Assembly (NCBI GenBank): GCA_026224825.1
Contig: JAMFRO010000074.1
Span: 1 to 64,000 of the forward strand
DNA length: 64,000 nt
DNA from: a bacterium
GTDB taxonomy: Bacteria; Pseudomonadota; Alphaproteobacteria; Acetobacterales; Acetobacteraceae
Direction of reading: 5' to 3'
A program made the translations under genes and the position numbers. The notes beneath the pieces are model-generated. The model had not been told where the DNA came from, searched no databases, and saw nothing but the letters and a program-made list of their open reading frames with translations. Positions 27,373-35,851 of the stretch are shown here, in pieces (the stretch's first letter is position 1; each line of letters starts with the position of its first letter).

Positions 27373-29322
27373 TCAGCTAACGGCCCGCAAGGGAGCCGGA
27401 TGTTGATGTGTCTCGGCCGCCACCAGCGCGCCCACATCCAGGATCAGGGCAACACTGCCGTCGCCCAGAATGGTGGCGCCGGAAAAGGCACCGAGTTCCG
27501 CATGAAAGGGCGATAACGGCTTGATGACGGTCTGGTGGTCGCCCAGTATCTGGTCCACCACCAGCCCCACACGGTCGGCGCCGCTCGAGATCACCACGAT
27601 CTTCTGGTAGCGATCGGGTGCCAGACCGGTTCTGAACATGTCGTGCAGCCGGATGAAGGGCACGAGCTGCCCGCGGATGGTGAGCAGGCTCCGCCCGGCG
27701 GAACGCTGGTCCTGCTCCGCCGAAAGCTCCAGGCATTCCTCCACCGCCGAGAGTGGAATGACATAGCGTGCCATGCCAACACGCACGAGCAGCCCATCGA
27801 TGATGGCCAATGTGAGTGGAATGCGCAGGCGCACCACTGAGCCCTCGCCTGGCGGGCTGGCAAGTTCCAGAGTGCCGCGCAGCCCCTCGATGGTCCGCTT
27901 GACGACATCCATGCCGACGCCCCGGCCAGAGAGATTTGTTACGGTGGCAGCGGTGGAGAAGCCGGGCTGGAAGACCATCTGCAGCAGCTCCTGATCGCTG
28001 AGCACGGCCGTTGGGGCGATCAGTCCGTTTTCCTCGGCTTTTGCCCGTACCCGTGCGCGGTTCACGCCACGGCCGTCATCGCGCACGGTTATCACCACCT
28101 CGGCGCCCGCCTGACGGGCGGAGAGCGTGATGCGGCCCAAGCCTGGCTTGCCCGCCGCATGGCGTTCCTGCGGCAGCTCCAACCCATGGTCGGCGGCATT
28201 GCGGATCAGATGCACCAGCGGATCGGCCAGGCGCTCGATCACGGTTTTGTCCAGCTCCGTACTCTCACCTTCAGTGACCAGCTCGATTTCCTTTCCGGTT
28301 TCGCGGGCAAGGTCGTGGATGAGGCGGCGGAAACGGCCGAACAACTGGACCACGGGCACCATGCGCACCGACATCATGCTGTCGCGCAATTCGGAGGCCA
28401 GATGCTCGATCTCTTCCGCCACCGAACGCAGATTCATATCGATGCTGGCGCTAGCAATCTGTTTCAGCCGCGACTGCGCGATCACCAGCTCCCCGACCCG
28501 GTCCATCAGCTCGTCGAGCCGCATGGCCGGCACACGCACCGAAGCATCAGGTCGCCAGGCCTTCGCATCGCCGCCGGGCGCCAGCTCCGCCTCCGGCACC
28601 TGGGTTTGCGCCAGTACAGCCGGGCCCGCCGTGTCCGCCGTCAGCGCCTCGATGGCCAGGGTCATGTCGTCCATGACGAACATGAACACCTCTTCGATTG
28701 CCGCGCGTGGCTGATCGGTCGTCAACAACACATCCCAGCCAAGATGGCATTCCGTCGGGATAAGCTCGTTGAGCGGCGGAATATGATCTGTAATGATTTT
28801 GATCTCGCAGGGGCCCAGGGCTCGTAATTCATCGAGCATCGGCAGCGGCCGCGTGCCGTTCACCAGAACATCAGGCCCCAGCGTGAAGCGTAGATGCCAG
28901 CGTGTGGGTGTTATGGGCACCGGCGGCATGGGGGCACCCGCCCCCGCTGCGGCACTGCCCACCACCAGCTCCAGCGCTGCCAGCAGCCGCTCGCCCTCGG
29001 TGGCAGCGGCGGCGCGCCCTTCAGCCAGCGCGCGCATATGGTCCATGGCATTCAGCACCGCCGTCACCAGCTCCCGGGTGGCCGGTACCTCGCCCTTGCG
29101 GACCCGGTCGAATGCGGTTTCGCAGTGATGGGTGAATGCCGCCAGAGCATCGAAGCCGAACATGGCCCCGGAGCCTTTGAGCGTATGCAGCGCCCGGAAC
29201 ACCGTGGCGACAAGTTCCTTTTCGCCCGGGTTATGCGCCAGATCCAGCAACCCCTGCTCGATTTGCTCCAGCAGCTCCTGAGCTTCCACCCGGAAGATGC
29301 CTATCCCCTCATCCGCGCTCAT
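27373..29322 (-). CDS. cheA: Chemotaxis histidine kinase CheA
   Basis: A 649-residue kinase. P1/Hpt domain with phospho-acceptor H46 in RALHTLKGSG; a P2-like region (about 140-230); P3 dimerisation VPAMRLDELMDRVGELVI; P4 ATPase with N box LIRNAADHGLE, G1 DDGRGVNRARV and G2 GRGVGMDVVKRTIEGLRG; and a CheW-like P5 domain at the C-terminus. It phosphorylates the CheY and CheB encoded alongside. Its ATG overlaps the cheY stop (29319-29322). Confidence 0.95.
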   Translation of the reverse strand: MSADEGIGIFRVEAQELLEQIEQGLLDLAHNPGEKELVATVFRALHTLKGSGAMFGFDALAAFTHHCETAFDRVRKGEVPATRELVTAVLNAMDHMRALAEGRAAAATEGERLLAALELVVGSAAAGAGAPMPPVPITPTRWHLRFTLGPDVLVNGTRPLPMLDELRALGPCEIKIITDHIPPLNELIPTECHLGWDVLLTTDQPRAAIEEVFMFVMDDMTLAIEALTADTAGPAVLAQTQVPEAELAPGGDAKAWRPDASVRVPAMRLDELMDRVGELVIAQSRLKQIASASIDMNLRSVAEEIEHLASELRDSMMSVRMVPVVQLFGRFRRLIHDLARETGKEIELVTEGESTELDKTVIERLADPLVHLIRNAADHGLELPQERHAAGKPGLGRITLSARQAGAEVVITVRDDGRGVNRARVRAKAEENGLIAPTAVLSDQELLQMVFQPGFSTAATVTNLSGRGVGMDVVKRTIEGLRGTLELASPPGEGSVVRLRIPLTLAIIDGLLVRVGMARYVIPLSAVEECLELSAEQDQRSAGRSLLTIRGQLVPFIRLHDMFRTGLAPDRYQKIVVISSGADRVGLVVDQILGDHQTVIKPLSPFHAELGAFSGATILGDGSVALILDVGALVAAETHQHPAPLRAVS

Positions 29323-29684
29323 TTGCTGAGGATCTTTTTGACGATCCGGATCAAATTATCCGGATCGAATGGTTTCGTCAGCCAGCCCGTCGCCCCGGCG
29401 GCCTTGGCTTGCGCCTTCAACCCGCCATCGGACTCGGTCGTCAGAAACAAGATCGGCACGCCGGCCTGTTCCGGCAGCTTGCGCAAGGCCTGGATCATGG
29501 CCAGGCCGTTCATCTCCGGCATGTTGAGATCGGTGATGATCAGATCGAACTGCTTGGCTACGGCATTACGCAGCCCTTCCGCCCCGTCGCCGGCTTCGGT
29601 AACGTCATAGCCCTCAGCCGTCAGTGCCATTTTGACGGTCCAGCGCACGCTTGCGGAATCATCAACTGTGAGAATGGATATCAT
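29319..29684 (-). CDS. cheY: Response regulator CheY
   Basis: A 121-residue single receiver domain with D8-D9, phospho-acceptor D52 in LIITDLNMPEMNG, T82 and K104 in WLTKPFD. No output domain, so it acts by binding a target, as CheY does at a motor or another effector. It overlaps both neighbours by 4 bp (ATGA), marking tight translational coupling with the STAS gene and cheA. The motor or effector is not in the window. Confidence 0.93.
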   Translation of the reverse strand: MISILTVDDSASVRWTVKMALTAEGYDVTEAGDGAEGLRNAVAKQFDLIITDLNMPEMNGLAMIQALRKLPEQAGVPILFLTTESDGGLKAQAKAAGATGWLTKPFDPDNLIRIVKKILSK

Positions 29685-30007
29685 GCGCCATACTCCGGCT
29701 GGCCAAGCCAGAAACGGGTACGCTCGTCCTCCGGGCTGTTGAGAAACCCACCGCGCCGGAGCGTTTCCAGAATGATTTCGTCAGCCGGCCGGGACAGCCG
29801 GATGCCTGACCCCACCTGTGCCGCACTCCGCCGCGCGGCTTCGATCAACTGTAGAAATGTCAGGTCAATATCAGTAACATCCGTAAGATCGATTTCGAGG
29901 GATGCACCGTCACCGGCAGCCTCCTTAATCTTCATGAAAGAATTGTCTATTGAGCGGATATCGATCACGCCCGACAATTTGACAATCGACCATCGTTCAG
30001 CACCCAT
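29681..30007 (-). CDS. STAS-domain protein, first gene of the che operon
   Basis: A 108-residue STAS domain with the typical strand-helix pattern: GVIDIRSIDNSFMKIKEAA, then LEIDLTDVTDIDLTFLQLI, in which the usual phosphorylatable serine position D-S-S/T is D-I-D, and ends with FLNSPEDERTRFW. STAS proteins in signalling operons often regulate kinases or phosphatases by partner switching. The apparent absence of the conserved serine suggests a role not controlled by phosphorylation, though this needs alignment. GTG at 30019 is an alternative start; the ATG at 30007 has a GAGTGG-like site. Confidence 0.8.
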   Translation of the reverse strand: MGAERWSIVKLSGVIDIRSIDNSFMKIKEAAGDGASLEIDLTDVTDIDLTFLQLIEAARRSAAQVGSGIRLSRPADEIILETLRRGGFLNSPEDERTRFWLGQPEYGA

Positions 30008-30019
30008 ATGAACCGCCAC

Positions 30020-30355
30020 TCGAAGTTGCCTGGGTTGAGGCTAACTATGATCTCTTAATGTCCGGATAACAGCGTACTGATAAGATGATCGCTGGTGAAT
30101 TTTCAGCGAAAAAACTAACGCCAAAGGGGGCACGGTTGGAAGCGATTTGACACAAATGGCAGCAAACGGGCGCTGACGCGCGGCAAGCCGGCACGAGGCG
30201 GGACATTGCTCCCCAAGATTGAACCAGCAATGGGGCAGTCAAGTTGTCATCACCAAATTACCAAATATTCAAGAAAGGTCCGAAGGGACATCATTTTATC
30301 ACACTTCGCCCCCTCTACTTGCTGTATCGCCCGCCGATAAACAAAGGGGCACGCT
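30020..30355. other. Divergent promoter region, che operon / TonB system
   Basis: 336 bp separating the leftward che operon from the rightward exbB operon. It contains promoters for both directions but I cannot point to a convincing -35/-10 pair, and no RNA gene is evident. The final bases carry the AAAGGGG ribosome site for exbB. Confidence 0.4.
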
Positions 30356-31018
30356 TTGAACTATCATTACATCATCTATCTCGCCGATTATTCGGACGGG
30401 GTGCTCTATGTCTTGGCCATGCTACTCGTGCTGGCGCTGGCCGTCATCATCGACCGTTCCTGGTCGCTGCGCAGCACTATATTGAAAGGCCAATCCATCA
30501 TCCGTGCCACGGCGGAACGGCCAGCCTTAACGCGGGCCGATTTAAGGACGCTGCGGGAGGCTGCTGGTGGCCTGCCGGAAGCGGTGTTGCTGGACATTGC
30601 GATACGCCATCTGGATATGGCTGGGCCGGATGCCATGGCGAACCGCCTGGATGAGGCGGTGATGCTGATCGCGCCCACATTGGACCGGCGCCTGTGGCTG
30701 CTGGATACCGCTGTTACGCTGGCACCTCTGCTCGGATTGTTCGGTACGATCATCGGCATGTTCCATGCCTTTAATGTGCTGGCCCAGCCTGGCCACGCGC
30801 CGGCCGAGGTGACGGGCGGTGTGGCGGATGCGCTGGTGGCAACCGCCTTTGGCATTTTCATCGCCATGCTCGGGCTCACTTTCTATAACGCGCTGACCAA
30901 CCAGGTCCGGTTGATCATCCATCAGCTCGATTCCATGAAAATGATGATCGTAAATCGCACGGATGGTTTGCCCATGATGCCGGTGCGCGCCCCCGCTGGC
31001 AGACTCGTGGAGGCGTAA
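30356..31018 (+). CDS. exbB: ExbB/TolQ/MotA-family proton channel protein
   Basis: A 220-residue inner-membrane protein. One N-terminal TM helix (VLYVLAMLLVLALAVII), a cytoplasmic loop, then two TM helices containing TAVTLAPLLGLFGTIIGMFHAF and the following GGVADALVATAFGIFIAMLGL, the signature of ExbB/TolQ. It uses proton flow to energise TonB. The start is TTG at 30356 with AAAGGGG seven bases upstream; exbD begins immediately after its stop, on overlapping signals. Confidence 0.88.
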   Translation: MNYHYIIYLADYSDGVLYVLAMLLVLALAVIIDRSWSLRSTILKGQSIIRATAERPALTRADLRTLREAAGGLPEAVLLDIAIRHLDMAGPDAMANRLDEAVMLIAPTLDRRLWLLDTAVTLAPLLGLFGTIIGMFHAFNVLAQPGHAPAEVTGGVADALVATAFGIFIAMLGLTFYNALTNQVRLIIHQLDSMKMMIVNRTDGLPMMPVRAPAGRLVEA

Positions 31019-31426
31019 GTGGTGAAAATGCGCTATTTCGAAACCCGCAAGGCACGTATCGAGATCATCCCGATGATCGACGTGATGCTGTTTCTGCTGG
31101 TGTTTTTCATCATCGTCACTCTGCAGATGATCCCCGATGCCGGGGTGAGCCTGCAACTCCCGGTCTCAACCCAGACGGATCAGCTCCCGCATCCGAAATT
31201 CACCGTGAATGTGCTGCCTGACGGCACCATCCAGGTGAAAGGTCAAAATGTAACAGATTCGGAATTGACCGGCATGCTTGAAGCCGATGGCGACCCGACA
31301 AAGACAGAGCTGACGATAGCCACGGATAAAACGACTGCATTCCAGAAATTCATGAATGTGATTGACGATGCGCGTAAAGCCGGCATTACTGATATCGGTA
31401 TCGCGGCACAACCAGCGAGCTCATAG
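31019..31426 (+). CDS. exbD: ExbD/TolR-family protein
   Basis: A 135-residue protein with a short cytoplasmic start, one TM helix carrying the proton-relay aspartate (IEIIPMIDVMLFLLVFFII) and a periplasmic domain ending in VIDDARKAGITDIGI, the ExbD pattern. It partners ExbB. GTG at 31019 is consistent with GGAGG at about 31009; ATG at 31028 is possible. The operon continues after a terminator with the receptor. Confidence 0.88.
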   Translation: MVKMRYFETRKARIEIIPMIDVMLFLLVFFIIVTLQMIPDAGVSLQLPVSTQTDQLPHPKFTVNVLPDGTIQVKGQNVTDSELTGMLEADGDPTKTELTIATDKTTAFQKFMNVIDDARKAGITDIGIAAQPASS

Positions 31427-31455
31427 GTTGCTGCCATCTCGACGGTTTAGGGACC

Positions 31456-31478
31456 CGCCCGAATAGGGCGAGTTTTTT
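31456..31478 (+). terminator. Rho-independent terminator after exbD
   Basis: Stem CGCCC-GAATA-GGGCG (31456-31470) followed by AG and six T's. It lies 30 bp after the exbD stop, so the receptor gene downstream probably has its own promoter in the remaining 185 bp. Confidence 0.7.
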
Positions 31479-31664
31479 ATGTGGCATTCCGCCTGTGCTG
31501 AAGCACATTAAAAATGCGCAAGAAAACCCTTCTTAAATCACGTAGATGAAAGCAAAGTTTCGCAAAACCATCACCATAAATGAGGCGTTTTGTTTTAAGC
31601 GCTGCTTGTGTTGCAGCGCGGAACGAAGGTGATTCCGCGCTGGCTTTAACAGGGGGTTTTAATA

Positions 31665-34010
31665 ATGGATGGTAAATTTTCGATGCGCCAAATCCTGGCG
31701 CACGCCTGCTCGCCACTGGCGCTGGCATTAAGCCTGGCCGCCGCACCTGCTCTGGCACAGACCGCCACGGCGCCGGTGAATCTCGATCTTGGAGCGGTTG
31801 TCTCCACCGGCTCGGGCAATGCCGCAGCACTGATCAGCACTCCTGGCACGGCACCTTATGAGGCGCCTTCCGTGGCACCGCTGAATGCCTCGCAGCCGAC
31901 CTCGGTGGTGAACAAACATACGATCGACAACATGCTGACCGGCACGCAGAGCTGGGCGGATATCGCGCGCCTCACGCCGTCGGTTAGCACCATCAACCCC
32001 AATGGTCCGGGCCTGATGGAAACCAACGGCCCGGTCATCCGCGGCTTCCAGAACGGCCAGTACAACGTCACCTATGACGGTATTCCCATTGGCGATTCCA
32101 ACGATTTCACACAGCACTCGACTTCGTTCTTCACCAATTCCGAGCTTGACCAAACGATCGTCGACCGCGGCCCCGGCACGGCGGAAACGGTGGGTGACGC
32201 GACCTTCGGTGGCACATTATCCATCCGTACCATCAACCCGGCACCCACCCCCACGGTAACGGGGAACACGTCTTACGGCAGTTACAATACCTCGGATAAT
32301 GGTATTCGTCTCGACACCGGTTCCATCGCCGCGGCAAATGGCAGCACCGCCGTGTTCAATATCGAGCACATCAAGAGCGATGGCGCGTTGACCAATGCTG
32401 GTCAGGAGCGCAGCAATTTCTTCGGCAAGGTCGTCATTCCGGTCAGCAACAATACGACCGTGACGCTGCTGGCCGATTACAACAAGCTGTATCAAAATCC
32501 GTCGATCGGCGCGACATTGTCGCAGATGGAAACGCAAGGCTGGAATTATGCGTATAGTTCCGACCCGAATTCGCAGGCCTATGGCAAATTCAACAACGAC
32601 ACGATCACGACCGATCTCGAATATATCGATGTGCAGTCGAATTTTGGCGATGGCTGGCTCTATGACGGCAAGATCTACACCTATGCCTATTACCACCACG
32701 ACCAGAACGGCGATGATGCTAATGACACCGGCGCGGATGGCTTTACCCAGGCACCGGCCAGTACCGGTGCAGTGCAGAACGATGTGGTGCTGACACCGGG
32801 TGGTACTGAAGTCACGGGTATTCCCGGTCAGCTTTTCAAAAACGACTACCGCTCCGTCGGCACCATCCAGCGTCTGCAGAAGGATTTCGACTGGGGCGAC
32901 ATCAAGACCGGCCTGTGGTTCGACCATCAGGTGAATACGCGCTTCGTGCAGAACGTCTCATTCACGAATGGCGATGCGATCAATTTTGATTCGGCGGACT
33001 CGAATGGTGGCAAAGTCACCGCGACGAATGATTTCGGCTCGATAGAGCGTCTGCAACACAACCAGCTCTACACTTTCCAGCCTTACGGCCAGGTCGACTG
33101 GCAACCGATCGACGGGCTGACCGTGACGGGTGGTGTGAAATGGGCCTATTTCCGCCGTGCGCTCAATGCGCCGGTGCAGCAGAAGACCGAGGTACAGACC
33201 GGCTATACCCATAACTGGCAGAAGCTTCTGCCGTCCTTCGAGGTGAAATACGCCTTCACCCCGAATCTGTCGGCTTATGTCCAAGGCGCGGAAGGCTTCC
33301 TCGCACCGAACCTCAACACATTCTACACGCCTGCCATCAGCTCACAGAGCCTCCAGCCCGAGAGCACGATCAACTTCCAGACAGGTGTTGCCTATCAGGA
33401 CGAGCATTGGGCACTGAGTGGCGATCTGTACACCATCCACTTCCAGAATTTTATTGCCAACTTGAAGCAGCAGATCAACGGCACTGGCCCCGAGCAAACG
33501 GTTTTCTTCAACGCGGGCGGGGTGATCTATCGCGGTGTCGAGGGTGAGGCGGCTTACAGCTTCGGCAATGGCGTCACCTTGTTTGGCAATGCCGGCTACA
33601 ACCAGGCTTTCCAAACTTCGACGAATGACCATATCACAGGTGCGCCGCAGGGTACCGCCAACCTCGGTGCAATCTACGACGCCAACGGCATCTATGGCTC
33701 GGTCATCGACCAGTGGACCGGTGGCCAATATAGCGGCAATACCGGTGTGAACATCGCGAATGGCGAAACCGAGGGAAGTGCTGGCGGCTGGTACGATCCG
33801 TATAATGTCGTGAACGTCGCGATGGGTTACACCTTCAACCATGACAATCCCAACAAGACGCCGGTCAAGGTGAAGCTGAATCTCGACAACATCACCAACC
33901 AGAAGCAGATCATCTACGACAACGGCACCAACACCGCCGGCGACCTGCTCTACTACCGCCTGACCGGTTTCTCGGCCTTTGCGTCGCTGAGCGTGCCCCT
34001 CAACTTCTAA
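31665..34010 (+). CDS. TonB-dependent outer-membrane receptor
   Basis: A 781-residue receptor. The signal peptide is plausible (SPLALALSLAAAPALAQ). The plug contains TSVVNKHTIDNMLTGTQSWADIARLTPSVS, IRGFQNGQYNVTYDGIPIGD and GPGTAETVGDATFGGTLSI. The barrel ends with an aromatic-terminated strand (FASLSVPLNF). It is unrelated in detail to the receptor at 5680-8169. Encoded with its own ExbB, ExbD and TonB, it probably imports a specific ligand; the downstream YncE-like protein and upstream operon give no clear clue. Metal-chelate uptake is the default family expectation. Confidence 0.92.
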   Translation: MDGKFSMRQILAHACSPLALALSLAAAPALAQTATAPVNLDLGAVVSTGSGNAAALISTPGTAPYEAPSVAPLNASQPTSVVNKHTIDNMLTGTQSWADIARLTPSVSTINPNGPGLMETNGPVIRGFQNGQYNVTYDGIPIGDSNDFTQHSTSFFTNSELDQTIVDRGPGTAETVGDATFGGTLSIRTINPAPTPTVTGNTSYGSYNTSDNGIRLDTGSIAAANGSTAVFNIEHIKSDGALTNAGQERSNFFGKVVIPVSNNTTVTLLADYNKLYQNPSIGATLSQMETQGWNYAYSSDPNSQAYGKFNNDTITTDLEYIDVQSNFGDGWLYDGKIYTYAYYHHDQNGDDANDTGADGFTQAPASTGAVQNDVVLTPGGTEVTGIPGQLFKNDYRSVGTIQRLQKDFDWGDIKTGLWFDHQVNTRFVQNVSFTNGDAINFDSADSNGGKVTATNDFGSIERLQHNQLYTFQPYGQVDWQPIDGLTVTGGVKWAYFRRALNAPVQQKTEVQTGYTHNWQKLLPSFEVKYAFTPNLSAYVQGAEGFLAPNLNTFYTPAISSQSLQPESTINFQTGVAYQDEHWALSGDLYTIHFQNFIANLKQQINGTGPEQTVFFNAGGVIYRGVEGEAAYSFGNGVTLFGNAGYNQAFQTSTNDHITGAPQGTANLGAIYDANGIYGSVIDQWTGGQYSGNTGVNIANGETEGSAGGWYDPYNVVNVAMGYTFNHDNPNKTPVKVKLNLDNITNQKQIIYDNGTNTAGDLLYYRLTGFSAFASLSVPLNF

Positions 34011-34040
34011 GCCGGCACGGCAATTCGTTGCAACCAGAAC

Positions 34041-34064
34041 GGGGTTCGGCACCAGCCGGACCCC
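34041..34064. promoter_or_regulatory. Strong hairpin between receptor and tonB
   Basis: GGGGTTCGGC-ACCA-GCCGGACCCC folds into a 10-bp stem with a single G-T wobble. There is no T run. Sitting between the receptor and tonB in the same orientation, it could be an mRNA processing or stability element giving different levels of the receptor and TonB. Confidence 0.5.
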
Positions 34065-34113
34065 AACACGTTACAATCACGGAATTCACAAATTGCTTTG
34101 GATTGATACGGGA

Positions 34114-34824
34114 ATGAACAAGCCGCCTATATGGCTCAACCAGACGCCGGATGGCAAGAAATTCGCCGCTGCCCTTCTGGCCGCACTGCTGCTGGAGATT
34201 GCCGCTCTGGCCCTGATCATCCCGCATCTGGCAAAGCAGCCGCCGCCGGCCCAGGTTCCGGCCGTCGTCAAAATCACCATCGTGGCACCGCCGGCGCCCA
34301 AACCGCCGCCGCCGGCACCCAAGCCACCCCTGCCCAAGCCCATCGTGCCCTCGCCGCCTGTTGCGCCGCCCAGGCCGTTGCCGCCACCGCCGCCACGCCC
34401 GGCGGCGCAGCATGCCGCCCGCCATTTTGCACCACGGCACGTAACGCCGCCGCCGCAACCGGCACAGCCCCCGGCCGTGCCAGCGCCACCCACACCGCCG
34501 CCGCTGCCTGTTATCTCCCAGGGCGAGGTGGATCTGTTCCGGCTCGCCATGCGCGCCGCGGTGCAATCTGTGGCTGATCAGGTCTATCCCAACGGTGTGC
34601 AGCAGGGGGGCGCGCCCGTGGTCAGCTTTGATTATAAAAACGGTGTCATATCAAATATCGCGCTGGTGACGAGCAGCGGCTTTACGCGCCTCGATGCCGC
34701 CGCGATGCAGGCGGTGCGTATCGCACCTTATCCGCCTGAGCCAGATGAATTCCACGGCCAGGCGGAGAGCGTCACCGTCACCGTGATTTTTCGCGCCGCC
34801 GTCCCCAGCGTCGATGGAGACTAA
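34114..34824 (+). CDS. tonB: TonB energy-transducing protein
   Basis: A 236-residue TonB. One N-terminal TM helix (LLAALLLEIAALALIIP), a long proline-rich periplasmic spacer (P-K-P-P-P-P, about residues 50-140) and a C-terminal TonB domain ending in a typical strand (SVTVTVIFRAAV) with the FTRLDAAAMQAVRIAPYP core. It transfers energy from ExbBD to the adjacent receptor. The ATG 34114 start is preferred; TTG 34093 is an alternative. Confidence 0.88.
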   Translation: MNKPPIWLNQTPDGKKFAAALLAALLLEIAALALIIPHLAKQPPPAQVPAVVKITIVAPPAPKPPPPAPKPPLPKPIVPSPPVAPPRPLPPPPPRPAAQHAARHFAPRHVTPPPQPAQPPAVPAPPTPPPLPVISQGEVDLFRLAMRAAVQSVADQVYPNGVQQGGAPVVSFDYKNGVISNIALVTSSGFTRLDAAAMQAVRIAPYPPEPDEFHGQAESVTVTVIFRAAVPSVDGD

Positions 34825-34828
34825 CATT

Positions 34829-35851
34829 ATGAAATATTTTCGCTCCGCCTGGCTGGCGGTCGCACTCAGCCTGCCAGCTTTCCCAGTCTCCGCAGCACCG
34901 TTCTACAGGCTGGTGGGCACCATTCCACTCGGCGGCGGCGTAAAATGGGACTATCTTACCGTCGATGCCCAGCAGCACCGGCTCTATGTGTCGCATGGCA
35001 CGGAGGTCACGGTAGTGGATTTGCGGCGCCGAGAGGTTATCGGCCGGCTTGCGGGGTTACCCGGCAGCCACGGCATTGCCGTCGATCCCGCCACTGGCGA
35101 TATATGGGCCGACAGCGCGGGCACGAGCCGGGCCATCACCTTCAGTCCCGGCGGTTTCGCGCCGCTGGCCGCCGTGCATGTGGTGGAGGATGCGGATGGC
35201 ATGGCCTACGACCCGGCCTCGAAAAGCATTTTCGTTTCGGGTGGCGATGGCCAGGCGCTCACCGCCATCAATCCCGCGACCCGTGCGACCTATGCCGATA
35301 TTCCGCTCGGCGGCGCGCCGGAAGGATTTCTCGCGGATGGCAAAGGCGCGCTTTATGTCAACATCGTCGACAAAAACGAGCTGGTTCGCATCGATACGAA
35401 ACAGCGGGTGATCACCGCACGCTGGCCGACACCGGGCTGTATCAAGCCGACCGGTCTGGCCATGGATGATGCAAAACGCCTGCTGTTCATTTCCTGCCGT
35501 GGCGGCAGCATGGTGGCGCTGAATGCCGATAGTGGCGCTGTCCTGGCCACCATCCCCATTGGCCAGGGCACGGATGCTGCCGGTTTTGATGCAGTCCGGC
35601 ACCGCGCCTTTTCCACCAATGGTGACGGCACGCTGACGGTGATCGATGACAGCACGGTGCCAAGGCAGCTCGGCACAGTACGGACCGCGCTAGGCGCGCG
35701 TACCATGGCTTTGGACCCGGAGACCGGGGATGTGCTCACCGTCACCGCGACGGTGACCGGAATCGTTCCGTCTGCTACGCCGGGAGGAAGGACTCATTAC
35801 ATTTTCGCGCCTGGCAGCCTGAAGCTGTTAATTTACGCGCCGGTGCCTTGA
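34829..35851 (+). CDS. YncE-like beta-propeller protein, periplasmic
   Basis: A 340-residue secreted protein: signal peptide MKYFRSAWLAVALSLPAFPVSA, then repeated beta-propeller blades (W/Y-D-x-L-T-V-D, L-Y-V-S-H-G, A-V-D-P-x-T-G-D-I-W-A) of the YncE/PQQ-like seven-bladed type. Such proteins are often encoded beside TonB receptors and are regulated with iron or other uptake functions. An upstream ATG at 34814 is in frame but the GGAG site suits 34829. Its 3' end overlaps the convergent histidine-kinase gene by 19 bp (35833-35851). Molecular role unknown. Confidence 0.82.
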   Translation: MKYFRSAWLAVALSLPAFPVSAAPFYRLVGTIPLGGGVKWDYLTVDAQQHRLYVSHGTEVTVVDLRRREVIGRLAGLPGSHGIAVDPATGDIWADSAGTSRAITFSPGGFAPLAAVHVVEDADGMAYDPASKSIFVSGGDGQALTAINPATRATYADIPLGGAPEGFLADGKGALYVNIVDKNELVRIDTKQRVITARWPTPGCIKPTGLAMDDAKRLLFISCRGGSMVALNADSGAVLATIPIGQGTDAAGFDAVRHRAFSTNGDGTLTVIDDSTVPRQLGTVRTALGARTMALDPETGDVLTVTATVTGIVPSATPGGRTHYIFAPGSLKLLIYAPVP

